Assembly (NCBI GenBank): GCA_945889625.1
Contig: CAMDCE010000011.1
Span: 42,707 to 106,706, forward strand
Origin: Asaia bogorensis
Lineage (GTDB): Bacteria > Pseudomonadota > Alphaproteobacteria > Reyranellales > Reyranellaceae
Reading direction: 5' to 3'
Length of the DNA: 64,000 nt
In this document: positions 41,032-51,041 of the stretch, piece after piece
Layout: each line of letters starts with the position of its first letter
Position numbering within the stretch: the first letter of the stretch is position 1
The notes under the pieces: generated by a model
What the model saw: the letters and a program-made list of their open reading frames with translations, nothing else
Told to the model about the DNA's origin: nothing
Database searches by the model: none
Made by a program: the position numbers and the translations under genes

Positions 41032-41942
41032 TGGCGCTGCCCGAACAGGCCGGTCGGCCGCCACACCAGCACGCCCGCCATCACGACATAGACCAGGACC
41101 TGGGAAATGGCGGGTGCGGCGCTCGAAGCCGCGGCGGCGCTGAGGAAGGTCTTCAGCAGGTCGGGCAGGAAGGCGCGGCCGATGATGTCGATCTGGCCCA
41201 CCACCATGGCGGCGACGAAGGCGCCTTTGATCGAGCCGATGCCGCCGATCACGATGATCACGAAGGCGAGGATCAGGATGTCGTCGCCCATGCCGATCTT
41301 GACCGAGCTGATGGGGGCGGCCATCAGGCCGGCGAGGCCGGCGAACACCGCCCCCAGGCCGAACACCAGGCTGAACAGCAGCTCGATATTGACGCCGAGT
41401 GCCGCGATCATGCGCCGGTTCGACGCGCCGGCGCGGATCAGCATGCCGAGCCGCGTACGCGCCACCAGCCAAGCCAGCAGGAGGGCCACCAGCGCGCCCA
41501 CGACGATGATGGCGAAGCGGTAGGCAGGATAGGGTACGCCCGGCAGGATCTCGACGGTGCGGGCGAGGAAGGCGGGCACCGCGATGCTCTTGCCAGCCGG
41601 CCCCCAGACAGCGCGCACCAGCTCGTTGAAGAACAGGATCAGGCCGAAGGTCGCCAGCACCTGGTCGAGATGGTCGCGCGCGTAGAGCCGTCGCATCACC
41701 ACAGCCTCGACGACGACGCCCAGCAGGAAAGTCGCGGGCACGGCGAGGAGGGCTCCGAGCACGAAGGAATCGGTCCAGCCGATCAGCGTCCAGGCGAGAT
41801 AGGCGCCCATCATGTAGAGCGAGCCGTGCGCCAGGTTCACCAGATCCATGATGCCGAAGGTCAGCGTAAGCCCGGCGGCGAGCAGGAACATCAGCAGGCC
41901 GAGCTGCACGCCGTTCAGCATCTGGATCAGCAGATAGTCCAT
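41028..41942 (-). CDS. livH: ABC transporter permease LivH-like
   Basis: A 304-residue permease. I start it at 41942 (MDYLLIQMLNGVQLG) because TGAGGGG lies 5-6 bases upstream; an ATG four codons earlier is less well placed. Motifs include FGIMDLVNLAHGSLYMMGAYLAW and VIVIGGIGSIKGAFVAAM. A strong hairpin separates it from livK, so it may be made in lower amount than the binding protein. Confidence 0.9.
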   Translation of the reverse strand: MDYLLIQMLNGVQLGLLMFLLAAGLTLTFGIMDLVNLAHGSLYMMGAYLAWTLIGWTDSFVLGALLAVPATFLLGVVVEAVVMRRLYARDHLDQVLATFGLILFFNELVRAVWGPAGKSIAVPAFLARTVEILPGVPYPAYRFAIIVVGALVALLLAWLVARTRLGMLIRAGASNRRMIAALGVNIELLFSLVFGLGAVFAGLAGLMAAPISSVKIGMGDDILILAFVIIVIGGIGSIKGAFVAAMVVGQIDIIGRAFLPDLLKTFLSAAAASSAAPAISQVLVYVVMAGVLVWRPTGLFGQRQ

Positions 41943-41959
41943 CGCACCCCTCAAATGAA

Positions 41960-41985
41960 ACGGGAGCGCGTTGCCGCGCTCCCGT
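41960..41985 (-). terminator. Intra-operon hairpin between livK and livH
   Basis: A perfect 11-bp GC-rich stem ACGGGAGCGCG/CGCGCTCCCGT with a 4-base loop; in the transcribed (minus) direction it is followed by TTTCATTT. A smaller hairpin (AGGCT-TTG-AGCCT) sits next to the livK stop. In binding-protein operons such structures give partial termination and stabilise the 5' message, raising LivK over the membrane parts. Confidence 0.7.
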
Positions 41986-42005
41986 CAACCGTCAGGCTCA
42001 AAGCC

Positions 42006-43184
42006 TCACTTCATCGGGCACTTTTCGTAGTACGGGTCCTTGGCGTCCTTCACGGCGGTGGCGATGGTCTTGACCGTCATCACGCCCTGCGGATCCTTGA
42101 CCGCTTCCTGGATGTAGAAGTTCTGGATCGGGAAGTTGTTGGTGTTGTACTTGAAGTCGCCGCGCAGCGACTTGAAGTTGGCCTTCTTCAGCTCGGCGCG
42201 GACCTTGGCCTTGTCGGAGAGGTCGCCCTTCAGCGCCTCGGCGGCCGAGGCGATCAGCATGATCGAGTCGTAGCTCTGCGCGCCGTAGAAGGACGGATAG
42301 ACGGTGTGCTTCTTCTTGAAGTCGGCGACGTAGCGCTTGTTCTGCTCGTTCGGCAGGTCGTTGACCCATTCCTGGGCGCCCAGCGTGCCGAGCGCCAGCT
42401 CGCCCTGCTGCGGCAGGGTGATCGCGTCGATCGAGAACACCTGGTAGAGCGGCACGGTCTTGTTGAGGCCGGACGCGACGTACTGCTTGAGGAATTGAAC
42501 GCCGTGCGCGCCGGGATAGAAGATGAAGATGCCGGCCGGCTTGGCGGCACCGATCTTGGCGAGCTCAGCCGAGAAGTCGAGCTGGTCGGGCCACTTGGTG
42601 AGGTCCTCGCCCACGATCTGGCCCTTGAAGACGCGCTTGACGCCGGCCAGCATGTCCTTGCCGGCCGCATAGTTGCCGGCCATCAGGTACAGGCTCTTGA
42701 CGCCCTTGCCTTGCAGGTACTCGCCCATCGCCATCGGCGTCTGGTCGTTGTTCCACGAGGTCGAGAAGAAGTTCTTGTTGCACAGCTCGCCCGCGATCTG
42801 CGACGGCCCGGCATTGGACGAGATCAGGATGGTGTCGCCCTCGTCGGTCACGGTCTTGAGCGACGCCAGCAGCACGTTCGACCAGATGTAGCCCGCAACG
42901 ACGTTGACCTTGTCCTGCTGCACCAGTTTCTCGGAACGCTGCTTGCCGACGTCGGGCTTGAACTGGTCGTCCTCGTAGACGATCTCGAATGGCCGGCCGC
43001 CCATCTTGCCGCCGAGATGCTCCTTGGCGAGCTCGACCGAGCGGCGCATGTCCTCGCCGATCGCCGCCTGGGGACCGGAAAAGGTGCTGATGAAGCCGAT
43101 CTTGATCGGCGCCTGTGCCATGGCCGGCGCGAAGCCGAGCGCCAGTGCGGCGATTGTTGTGGTACCAAACAATTTGCCCTTCAT
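42006..43184 (-). CDS. livK: Periplasmic ligand-binding protein of the Liv-type transporter
   Basis: A 392-residue type I periplasmic binding protein with a Sec signal (MKGKLFGTTTIAALALGFAPAMAQA). The mature start APIKIGFISTFSGPQAAIGEDMRRSVELA is the Peripla_BP_6 fold. It is large compared with LivJ/K (about 345 mature), as in the aromatic acid-binding members. The benzoate-CoA ligase gene is 46 bp upstream, so benzoate or a substituted benzoate is the likely ligand; this is inference. Confidence 0.87.
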   Translation of the reverse strand: MKGKLFGTTTIAALALGFAPAMAQAPIKIGFISTFSGPQAAIGEDMRRSVELAKEHLGGKMGGRPFEIVYEDDQFKPDVGKQRSEKLVQQDKVNVVAGYIWSNVLLASLKTVTDEGDTILISSNAGPSQIAGELCNKNFFSTSWNNDQTPMAMGEYLQGKGVKSLYLMAGNYAAGKDMLAGVKRVFKGQIVGEDLTKWPDQLDFSAELAKIGAAKPAGIFIFYPGAHGVQFLKQYVASGLNKTVPLYQVFSIDAITLPQQGELALGTLGAQEWVNDLPNEQNKRYVADFKKKHTVYPSFYGAQSYDSIMLIASAAEALKGDLSDKAKVRAELKKANFKSLRGDFKYNTNNFPIQNFYIQEAVKDPQGVMTVKTIATAVKDAKDPYYEKCPMK

Positions 43185-43230
43185 GTGCCCACTCCCTGTT
43201 TCAGTTGGTGTGTATTGAACCCGAAAACAC

Positions 43231-44784
43231 TCACGCGCGCAATTTGAAGCGCTGGATCTTGCCGGTCGCCGTCTTGGGCAATTCGGTTACATATTCGACC
43301 CAGCGCGGGTACTTGTAGGGCGCCAGGGTCTTCTTGCAGAGTGCCATCAACTCGTCGGTCAGCGCGGCATTGCCGCCGCCGGCTTCCTTCAGCACCACGA
43401 AGGCCTTGGGCTTCGTCAGTTCGTTCTCGTCGGCGTGGCCGACAATGGCGGCCTCGAGCACGGCGGAATGGCCGATCAGGCAGTTCTCGATCTCGACCGG
43501 CGAGCACCAGATGCCCCCGACCTTCAGCATGTCGTCGCTGCGGCCGTCATAGATGAAGTAGCCGTCATCGTCCTGGCGGTAGGTGTCGCCAGTGTTCAAC
43601 CAACCGTCCACCATGGTCTCGGCGCTTTTCTCCGGCTTGTTCCAATAGTACTTGGCCGCCGATTCCGAGCGGATCCATAAACGACCGCGCTCGCCACTCG
43701 GTACAGGCTTGCCGTTTTCGTCGACGATCCTCACTTCGTAACCCGGCACCGGCTTGCCGCTGGTGCCCGGCCGGTAGTCGTCGGGCCGGTTGCCGATGAA
43801 GATGTGCAGACACTCGGTCGACCCGATGCCGTCGAGGATGATCGTGCCGGTCTTGTCTTTCCAGCGCCGGAAGATTTCGGCCGGCAGCGCCTCGGCCGCC
43901 GAAACACAGGCACGCACGCTGGAGAAGTCGCGCTTGCCCTTGTCCAGGGCCACGAGCTGCGCGGCATAGAGCGCCGGCACGCCGTAGAAGAGCGTCGGCT
44001 TGAAGCGCTCGATCATCTCGAAGGTGGTATCGGGTGTCGGCCGGCGGTCGTCGAGGATGGCGGTGCCGCCCGTCCACAGCGGGAAGGTCATGCCGTTGCC
44101 GAGTCCGTAGGCGAAGAAGAGCTTGGCGGCCGAGAAGGAGATGTCGTTCTCCGTCATGCCCAGCACGCGCGCGCCATAGAGCTCGCTGGTCACCACCATG
44201 TCGCGCTGGGCATGGACGGCACCCTTGGGCCGGCCGGTGGAGCCGGAGGAATACAGCCAGAAGCAGTCGTCGGTCGGCCCGGCGAGGCGCGCCTCGAGCT
44301 TGTCCGACGCCTTGGCCATGGCGGCCAGGAAGGCGTCGACGGTCAGGGCCTTCGGCGCCTTCGTGGCGAGCTGCTTCAGCGCCGGTTCCATCTCACCGGC
44401 GAACTCGCTGGAATAGACCACGAGCTTGCAGCCGGAATCCTCGATCATGTAGGTGTAGTCCGCGCTGCGCAGCAGTGTGTTGAGTGGCACCGTCACGATG
44501 CCGGCCTTGATGGCGCCCCAGAACAGATAGAAGAAGGCCGGACAGTCCTTCACCACCATCAGCAGTCGGTCGTCGGGCTTGAGGCCCAGCGCCAGCAGCG
44601 CATTGCCGGTGCGGTTCACCCGCTCGGCGAGCTCGGCGTAGCTGACGGTCTCGTGTGCCGTCTTGATCGCGGCCTTGGCGCCGCGGCCTTCGCCGACATG
44701 CCGGTCGATGAACGGTACGGCCACGTTGAAGCGCGCCGGCAGATGGACCTTGTGGTCCGCGCCGAATGCGATGCCCTGCATCAT
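43231..44784 (-). CDS. bclA: Benzoate-CoA ligase family enzyme
   Basis: A 517-residue acyl-adenylate synthetase. The P-loop YSSGSTGRPKGAVH is at 178-191, the core motif ILDGIGSTECLHIF, the hinge GRSDDMLKVGGIWCSP, and the catalytic Lys about 509 in TATGKIQRFK. NVAVPFIDRHV and the ECLHIFIGN segment match the benzoate-CoA ligase family. It makes benzoyl-CoA from benzoate, ATP and CoA in the cytoplasm, the entry reaction to the box pathway. It is the first gene of the leftward array that goes on with the Liv transporter. Its upstream region shares a long repeat with the boxC upstream region. Confidence 0.87.
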   Translation of the reverse strand: MMQGIAFGADHKVHLPARFNVAVPFIDRHVGEGRGAKAAIKTAHETVSYAELAERVNRTGNALLALGLKPDDRLLMVVKDCPAFFYLFWGAIKAGIVTVPLNTLLRSADYTYMIEDSGCKLVVYSSEFAGEMEPALKQLATKAPKALTVDAFLAAMAKASDKLEARLAGPTDDCFWLYSSGSTGRPKGAVHAQRDMVVTSELYGARVLGMTENDISFSAAKLFFAYGLGNGMTFPLWTGGTAILDDRRPTPDTTFEMIERFKPTLFYGVPALYAAQLVALDKGKRDFSSVRACVSAAEALPAEIFRRWKDKTGTIILDGIGSTECLHIFIGNRPDDYRPGTSGKPVPGYEVRIVDENGKPVPSGERGRLWIRSESAAKYYWNKPEKSAETMVDGWLNTGDTYRQDDDGYFIYDGRSDDMLKVGGIWCSPVEIENCLIGHSAVLEAAIVGHADENELTKPKAFVVLKEAGGGNAALTDELMALCKKTLAPYKYPRWVEYVTELPKTATGKIQRFKLRA

Positions 44785-44823
44785 GTCCTTGTCGTCCTCC
44801 CTCCCCAGAGCTTACGACATCAA

Positions 44824-44886
44824 TATATCTGTAATTCGGTACTGAAATACCTATTTAGTTTTGCTGCCGCAGGCCATTCTGTCAAT
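44824..44886 (-). promoter_or_regulatory. Control region of the benzoate-CoA ligase operon, copy 1 of a duplicated element
   Basis: A 34-bp stretch at 44824-44857 is identical to 50148-50181 upstream of boxC. Beyond a variable spacer a second block, CATTCTGTCAAT, at 44875-44886 is also shared. Read leftward, the second block gives a TTGACA that could be a -35 box. The 34-bp block contains GGTA...TACC and AAATA...TATTT half-sites, which may bind a regulator. The element also lies upstream of the divergent SulP gene. Confidence 0.75.
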
Positions 44887-44941
44887 AGTCGTGGCATCTC
44901 GTTCCGATCATGTACTGTCGGTGATGGGGGAGACTACCGAC

Positions 44942-46609
44942 ATGACCATCGCGCGCTGGATGCCGGGGTTGGCGGCAATCAGGGCCTACAAGGCGTCCTT
45001 CCTGCCGCACGATCTGGCGGCGGGACTGACGCTTGGGGCGGTGATGGTGCCGGTGGGCCTGGCCTATGGCGAGCTGGCGGGGCTGCCCCTGGCCGGTCTC
45101 TACGGCAGCATGCTGCCGCTACTTGCCTACGCACTTTTCGGCAGCTCGCGCCAACTCGTGGTCGGTCCCGACACCGCGATGGCGGCGATCGTCGCCATGG
45201 GTGTGGCGCCGCTCGCGGTTGGCGATCCCGGTCGGCTGGCGCTGCTCGCCGCGGGACTGGGCGTGATGGTCGGCGTGCTTTGCCTGCTGGGCGGCGTGCT
45301 GCGGTTGGGCTTCATCGCCAACTTCCTCTCCAAGCCGGTGATCGTGGGCTTCATGCACGGGCTGGCGCTGGTGATCGTGGGCGCGCAGCTGCCCAAGGTC
45401 CTCGGCTTCAAGTCGGAAGGCGAGACCACGCTCGAACAGTTTGCCAATATTCTGCACCGTCTCGGCGACACCAACCTTGCAGCCCTTGCCATCGGCGCGA
45501 GCTGTTTTGCCGTCATCTTGCTCTGTCGCCGCTTCCTGCCGCGCGTGCCCGGAACCGTCGTGGCTTTGGTGGGATCGCTGTTGGCCGTCGCCCTGCTCGG
45601 CCTCGACAGTCGCGGCGTCGCCATCGTGGGCAAGATCCCGGCCGGACTGCCCGAGCTGTCGCTGCCGATCCTGTCGCTTGCCGACATCGATGACCTGCTT
45701 CCCGTCGCCCTGGTGGCGGCGCTGCTTTCCTTCTCCGACACGATCGTCACGGCCCGCGCCTTTGCCGCGCGCAACGGCTACCGGATCGATGCCAACCAGG
45801 AGCTGACCGCCATCGGCGTGGCGAACCTGGCCGCCGGGCTCAGCCAAAGCCTGCCGATCAGCGCCAGCGATTCGCGCACCGCCGTTGCCGAAGCAGCCGG
45901 CGGCCGCACGCAGATGACGTCCGTCGTGGCCGTGCTGGTCGTGGCGGGCGTGGCACTCTGGCTTGCCAATCTCCTCACCTGGCTGCCGTCGGCGGCGTTG
46001 GGCGGCATCCTGATTGCGTCGGCCTGGACGCTCTGCGATTTCGGCGAATTCCGCCGGCTCTGGCAATTCCGCGGCATCAGCCTGGCAGGTGCGTTGCTGA
46101 CGCTCGCGGGCGTGGTCGTGTTCGGCCTGATGGAAGGCATCCTGATCGGCGTCGTCTTCTCGATCGTCCTGCTGCTGCGCGCGCTCGCCTTCCCGCCCGA
46201 TGCCGTGCTGGGGCGCACGCCGGACGGCGGCTGGCATGATCCCGCCCACCGTCCCGATACCGCGCCGGTGCCGGGGCTGCTGGTCTATCGTTTCTCCGCG
46301 CCGCTCTTCTTCGCCAACTGCAGCCAGTTCCAGGAACGCATCGAGCAGCTTGTCGGCGCCGCCAGTGCGCCGGTGAAGGCCGTCATCGTCGATGGTGGCG
46401 GCATCATCGATGTCGACCTGATGGCGTGCGAGACTTTGGCCGAGCTGGACCGGGATCTGCGCGGCCGTGGCATCCGGCTCGTCTTCGGCAATCTGCGCGA
46501 ACGGGTGAAGCGCGACATCGCGCGCGGCCTGCAGCTCGGGCCGCAGGACGACGATCCGACCTTCCCCACCGTGGCTGCGGCGGCGGCGGCGGTCATGGTA
46601 CCCACCTAG
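44942..46609 (+). CDS. SulP-family anion transporter with STAS domain
   Basis: A 555-residue membrane protein starting at 44942 (MTIARWMPGLAAI) behind GGGGGAGA. About 11-12 hydrophobic segments cover residues 30-410, with the family marker PVGLAYGELAGLPLAGLYGS near the start. A STAS domain occupies about 430-545 (LLVYRFSAPLFFANCSQF, AVIVDGGGIIDVDLMA). SulP proteins carry sulfate, bicarbonate or other anions. It is divergent from the benzoate-CoA ligase and shares its control region, so an organic anion cannot be excluded. Confidence 0.87.
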   Translation: MTIARWMPGLAAIRAYKASFLPHDLAAGLTLGAVMVPVGLAYGELAGLPLAGLYGSMLPLLAYALFGSSRQLVVGPDTAMAAIVAMGVAPLAVGDPGRLALLAAGLGVMVGVLCLLGGVLRLGFIANFLSKPVIVGFMHGLALVIVGAQLPKVLGFKSEGETTLEQFANILHRLGDTNLAALAIGASCFAVILLCRRFLPRVPGTVVALVGSLLAVALLGLDSRGVAIVGKIPAGLPELSLPILSLADIDDLLPVALVAALLSFSDTIVTARAFAARNGYRIDANQELTAIGVANLAAGLSQSLPISASDSRTAVAEAAGGRTQMTSVVAVLVVAGVALWLANLLTWLPSAALGGILIASAWTLCDFGEFRRLWQFRGISLAGALLTLAGVVVFGLMEGILIGVVFSIVLLLRALAFPPDAVLGRTPDGGWHDPAHRPDTAPVPGLLVYRFSAPLFFANCSQFQERIEQLVGAASAPVKAVIVDGGGIIDVDLMACETLAELDRDLRGRGIRLVFGNLRERVKRDIARGLQLGPQDDDPTFPTVAAAAAAVMVPT

Positions 46610-46668
46610 CCCAAGCCGGCGCCGGCTGGCAGGCTGTCGAGCGGACAGTCGATTGAAGGAGCCAAGCC

Positions 46669-47044
46669 ATGCCGGTCGTTGATTACGCGGCGCTGCCGGA
46701 GTTCCCCATGCGGGCCGGCATCACCGGCAAGTGGATCGCTGGCCACGAGCACGGGTCGAAGGCCGTCAGTGTGCTGTCCAACACCGTGGCGCCCGACGTC
46801 GCCGTGCCGCGGCATTTTCATGAGTATGAAGAGGTCATTCTCGTCGAGGAGGGGACGATCTGGGTCGAGCTGGACAAGGTCCGCATGACCGCGACCCCCG
46901 GCCAGTCCGTCATCATCCCACCGCACACCACCCATGCCTGGGGAACGGTCGGGCCGGGCACCGCGCGTGTCCTGTTCATCTGGCCGGTGCTGGAGCCGTT
47001 CGCCCCCGGCAAGAGCACCTATCTCGAAGGCGCGCCTCCGGCGG

Positions 47045-47052
<8 letters not shown>
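46669..47052 (+). CDS. Small cupin-domain protein
   Basis: A 127-residue single cupin. Metal-binding motifs are VPRHFHEYEEVILVEEG (about 47-63) and PPHTTHAWGTVG (about 86-97), with His and Glu ligands complete. The function of such single cupins ranges from dioxygenases to isomerases and sensors, and none can be chosen. It follows the SulP gene by 59 bp, and its last 8 bp overlap the end of the convergent boxB. Confidence 0.82.
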
Positions 47053-48463
<1,411 letters not shown>

Positions 48464-48473
48464 GGCGGTTCTC

Positions 48474-50138
48474 CTAAGCCCGTTTCCGGTCGAATTTGCT
48501 CTGCTTGCCCGTGCCGTAGAGTTTCAGCGCGCCCTCGGGACCCGTCGCATTGGGCCGCTGGAAGATCCAGTTTTGCCAAGCCGAAAGGCGGGCGAAGATC
48601 TTGGTTTCCATGGTCTCGGGCCCGGCGAAGCGCAGGTTGGCTTCCATGCCGATCAGCCCGTCGGGCGAGAAGCCGGCACGTTCCTCGAGGACCAACCGCA
48701 CCTCGTCTTCCCAGTCGATGTCGTCGGGCGTGAAGGTGACGAGGCCGAGTTCATCGGCCGACTCGGCATCGATCGCCTTGCCGCTCTCGTCCTTCAGTTC
48801 ATCGACCTGCCCGGGATCGGACAGGAAGCGGGTACTGAGCCGCGTCAGGCCATTGCCCATCGGGTAGGGGCCGAAATTCATCGGGCTGAGCCGCACTGCG
48901 GCCGCCGGCAGGTTGGAGCCTTCGAAGACGCCGTCCAGCATGTAGGAACGGTCGGCCGCCAGCACGAGTTCGAACAGCGTGCCGGCGAAGCACGAGCCCG
49001 GCTCGACGAGCGCGATCAGGCTGCGCGAGCTGACATCGAGGCGCTTCAGAGTGCGCTTCCAGTAAAGCACGATTTCGCGCACCAGCCAGTTGGCGGACTC
49101 CCTGGCGAGCAGCGCGTCGTAGGCTTCGACCAGTTCGCCGTCGCCCTGGCTTGTCAGCACCCAGCTGCCGATCTCGGTCTCGTTGAGCCTGAGATGCATC
49201 ATGGCATCGTCGAGTGAGCGGGCGAGCGCCAGCGGCCAGAAGCTGGCGCCCTGCGCCTGCACCGCGGCGGCATCGGCCGGCGGTGCCTCCGTGGGCCCGG
49301 CGATGCGCAGGCGCGCGGCGCGGCGTTCGCGGTCGATCTCGATCGTGAGATGAGGATAGCGGATCGTGTCGCCGTCGATGGCGCGCTCGACGGCTGGCAG
49401 GGCGATGCCCTTGGCACTCTTCGGACGCGACGACCGGGCCGCGACCTCCTCGGCGATCTTCTTGGTCTCGTCGGCGAGCCTCGATGGTGGGATGAGCTTG
49501 TCAACCAGCCGCCAGTCGCGCGCCCGCTTGCCGCGCACGCCTTCGGCGGTGGTGCAGAAGAAGTCGGCGTGGTCGCGCCGCACCATCCGCTTGTCGACCA
49601 GCCGCGTCAGCCCACCGGTGCCGGGTAGCACGGCCAGCAGCGGCAACTCGGGCAGCGACACCGCGCTCGAGCCGTCGTCGGCCAGCAGGATCTGGTCGCA
49701 GGCCAGCGCCAGCTCATAGCCGCCGCCGGCGGCAATGCCGTTGATCGAGCAGATGTAGCGCTGGCCGGAATGCTCGGACGCATCCTCGATGGCCAGGCGC
49801 GTCTCGTTGGTGAACTTGCAGAAGTTCACTTTGTGATCGTGCGTGCTCAGCCCCAGCATGTTGATGTTGGCGCCCGAGCAGAAGATGCGGTCGCGCAGCG
49901 ATCGGATCACCACGGCGCCGATCCCGGGATGCTCGAAGCGCAGGCGCTGCACGGCATCGGCCAGTTCGATGTCGACGCCGAGATCGTAGGAGTTGAGTTT
50001 GAGCTTGTAGCCGGGCCTGAGGCCGGCATCCTCGTTCACATCCATGGTGAGATAAGCCACGCCGCCCTCGAGGCTGAGCTTCCAGTGCCGGTAACGGCTG
50101 GGCTCTGTGCGGAAGTCGATCGGCGCGGCTTCGGCCAT
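48474..50138 (-). CDS. boxC: 2,3-Epoxybenzoyl-CoA dihydrolase BoxC
   Basis: A 554-residue crotonase-superfamily enzyme of typical BoxC length. FRTEPSRYRHWKLSLEGGVAYLTMDV is the family N-terminus, with an oxyanion-hole region at RDRIFCSGANINMLG and ICSINGIAAGGGYELALACD. A second crotonase-like half follows from about 280. It cleaves the epoxidised ring of benzoyl-CoA with two waters, giving formate and a dehydroadipyl semialdehyde-CoA. The start is preceded by AGGGAA. The duplicated control element begins only 9 bp upstream, so any transcript start lies within or beyond it. Confidence 0.95.
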   Translation of the reverse strand: MAEAAPIDFRTEPSRYRHWKLSLEGGVAYLTMDVNEDAGLRPGYKLKLNSYDLGVDIELADAVQRLRFEHPGIGAVVIRSLRDRIFCSGANINMLGLSTHDHKVNFCKFTNETRLAIEDASEHSGQRYICSINGIAAGGGYELALACDQILLADDGSSAVSLPELPLLAVLPGTGGLTRLVDKRMVRRDHADFFCTTAEGVRGKRARDWRLVDKLIPPSRLADETKKIAEEVAARSSRPKSAKGIALPAVERAIDGDTIRYPHLTIEIDRERRAARLRIAGPTEAPPADAAAVQAQGASFWPLALARSLDDAMMHLRLNETEIGSWVLTSQGDGELVEAYDALLARESANWLVREIVLYWKRTLKRLDVSSRSLIALVEPGSCFAGTLFELVLAADRSYMLDGVFEGSNLPAAAVRLSPMNFGPYPMGNGLTRLSTRFLSDPGQVDELKDESGKAIDAESADELGLVTFTPDDIDWEDEVRLVLEERAGFSPDGLIGMEANLRFAGPETMETKIFARLSAWQNWIFQRPNATGPEGALKLYGTGKQSKFDRKRA

Positions 50139-50147
50139 GGCGTTCCC

Positions 50148-50211
50148 TATATCTGTAATTCGGTACTGAAATACCTATTTACTTTCCTCACCGCAAGGGC
50201 ATTCTGTCAAT
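50148..50211 (-). promoter_or_regulatory. Control region of boxCB, copy 2 of a duplicated element
   Basis: Positions 50148-50181 are identical over 34 bp to 44824-44857, and CATTCTGTCAAT at 50200-50211 matches 44875-44886. The spacer between the two blocks is one base longer than in the first copy and otherwise only partly conserved, so the blocks are conserved as sites. It lies between boxC (leftward) and a GNAT gene (rightward, start at 50216). Shared control of the ligase/transport and box operons is the natural reading. Confidence 0.75.
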
Positions 50212-50215
50212 CGTC

Positions 50216-50632
50216 ATGGTTGCCGTTCGCCCTGCCCAAGTCGCTGATTTGCCGGCCATTTCGGCGCTCGATGCGCGGCTGACCGGGACGGCCAAGCCTG
50301 ACTATTGGCGCGCGCGCCTGGCGCTGGGCCTGCATTTCCTGGTGGCCGAGACCGACAAGGGCGCCTTCGCCGGTTTCATCGCGGGCGAGGTGCGCGCCTG
50401 GGAATTCGGCCAGCCGCCGGCCGGCTGGGTGTTCGCCATCCAGATCGATCCCAAAGTCCGCCTGCGCGGCGTCGGTAGCGCCTTGTTCGAGGCGCTGGTC
50501 GGGCGCTTCAAGGCAGAGGGCGTGACGCGCGTGCGCACACTTGTCGACCGCAAGGATCATCTGATCCTGTCCTTCTTTCGCGCCCAGGGCATGGTCGCGG
50601 GTCCGTCGCTGCAGCTCGACAAGGAACTCTGA
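50216..50632 (+). CDS. GNAT-family N-acetyltransferase
   Basis: A 138-residue single GNAT domain. The acetyl-CoA loop is QIDPKVRLRGVGSALFEALV (about residues 80-99), where the usual Q/R-x-x-G-x-G/A reads RLRGVG. Conserved N-terminal VRPAQVADLPAISAL fits the family start. The acceptor is unknown. It starts 4 bp after the duplicated element and precedes the Rrf2 gene by 13 bp. Confidence 0.83.
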   Translation: MVAVRPAQVADLPAISALDARLTGTAKPDYWRARLALGLHFLVAETDKGAFAGFIAGEVRAWEFGQPPAGWVFAIQIDPKVRLRGVGSALFEALVGRFKAEGVTRVRTLVDRKDHLILSFFRAQGMVAGPSLQLDKEL

Positions 50633-50645
50633 TGAGGGAACTGTC

Positions 50646-51041
50646 GTGAAGCTTCAGACGGCGACGCGGCTCGGGCTTTACGCCACCCTCGAGCTGGCGC
50701 GCGATCCTGACCGGACGCTCTCGTCCGCCGATCTTGCCCAGCGCTTCGGCGTGTCGAGTCATCATCTTGCGAAGGTTTTGCGCACGCTTTCCAATGCCGG
50801 ACTGGTGCGCGGCGGTCGCGGCGCGACGGGAGGCTATCGCTTCACCGGCAACCGGCGTCGCACGACGCTGATGGACATCGTGGCCCTGTTCGAGCCGGCA
50901 CCCGGCAGTCGGGCCAAGGAGCCCGGCGAGGACACCGACATCGGCGGTGCGTTGCAGCGCGTGCTGGCCGAAGTCGACGAGATCGCCGAAGCGACCTTGC
51001 GGTCGATCAGCCTGGAGACGATGCTCAAGCCGAGGCGCTGA
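50646..51041 (+). CDS. Rrf2-family transcriptional regulator without iron-sulfur cysteines
   Basis: A 131-residue winged-helix regulator starting with GTG at 50646 (KLQTATRLGLYATLELARDP). The helix-turn-helix is in SSADLAQRFGVSSHHLAKVLRTLSNAGLVRGGRGATGGYRF, typical of Rrf2/NsrR. The region where IscR and NsrR carry three Cys ligands has none; the whole chain lacks Cys. It therefore does not sense through an Fe-S cluster. It overlaps the next gene by one base (TGATG) and may control its own operon. Confidence 0.85.
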   Translation: MKLQTATRLGLYATLELARDPDRTLSSADLAQRFGVSSHHLAKVLRTLSNAGLVRGGRGATGGYRFTGNRRRTTLMDIVALFEPAPGSRAKEPGEDTDIGGALQRVLAEVDEIAEATLRSISLETMLKPRR

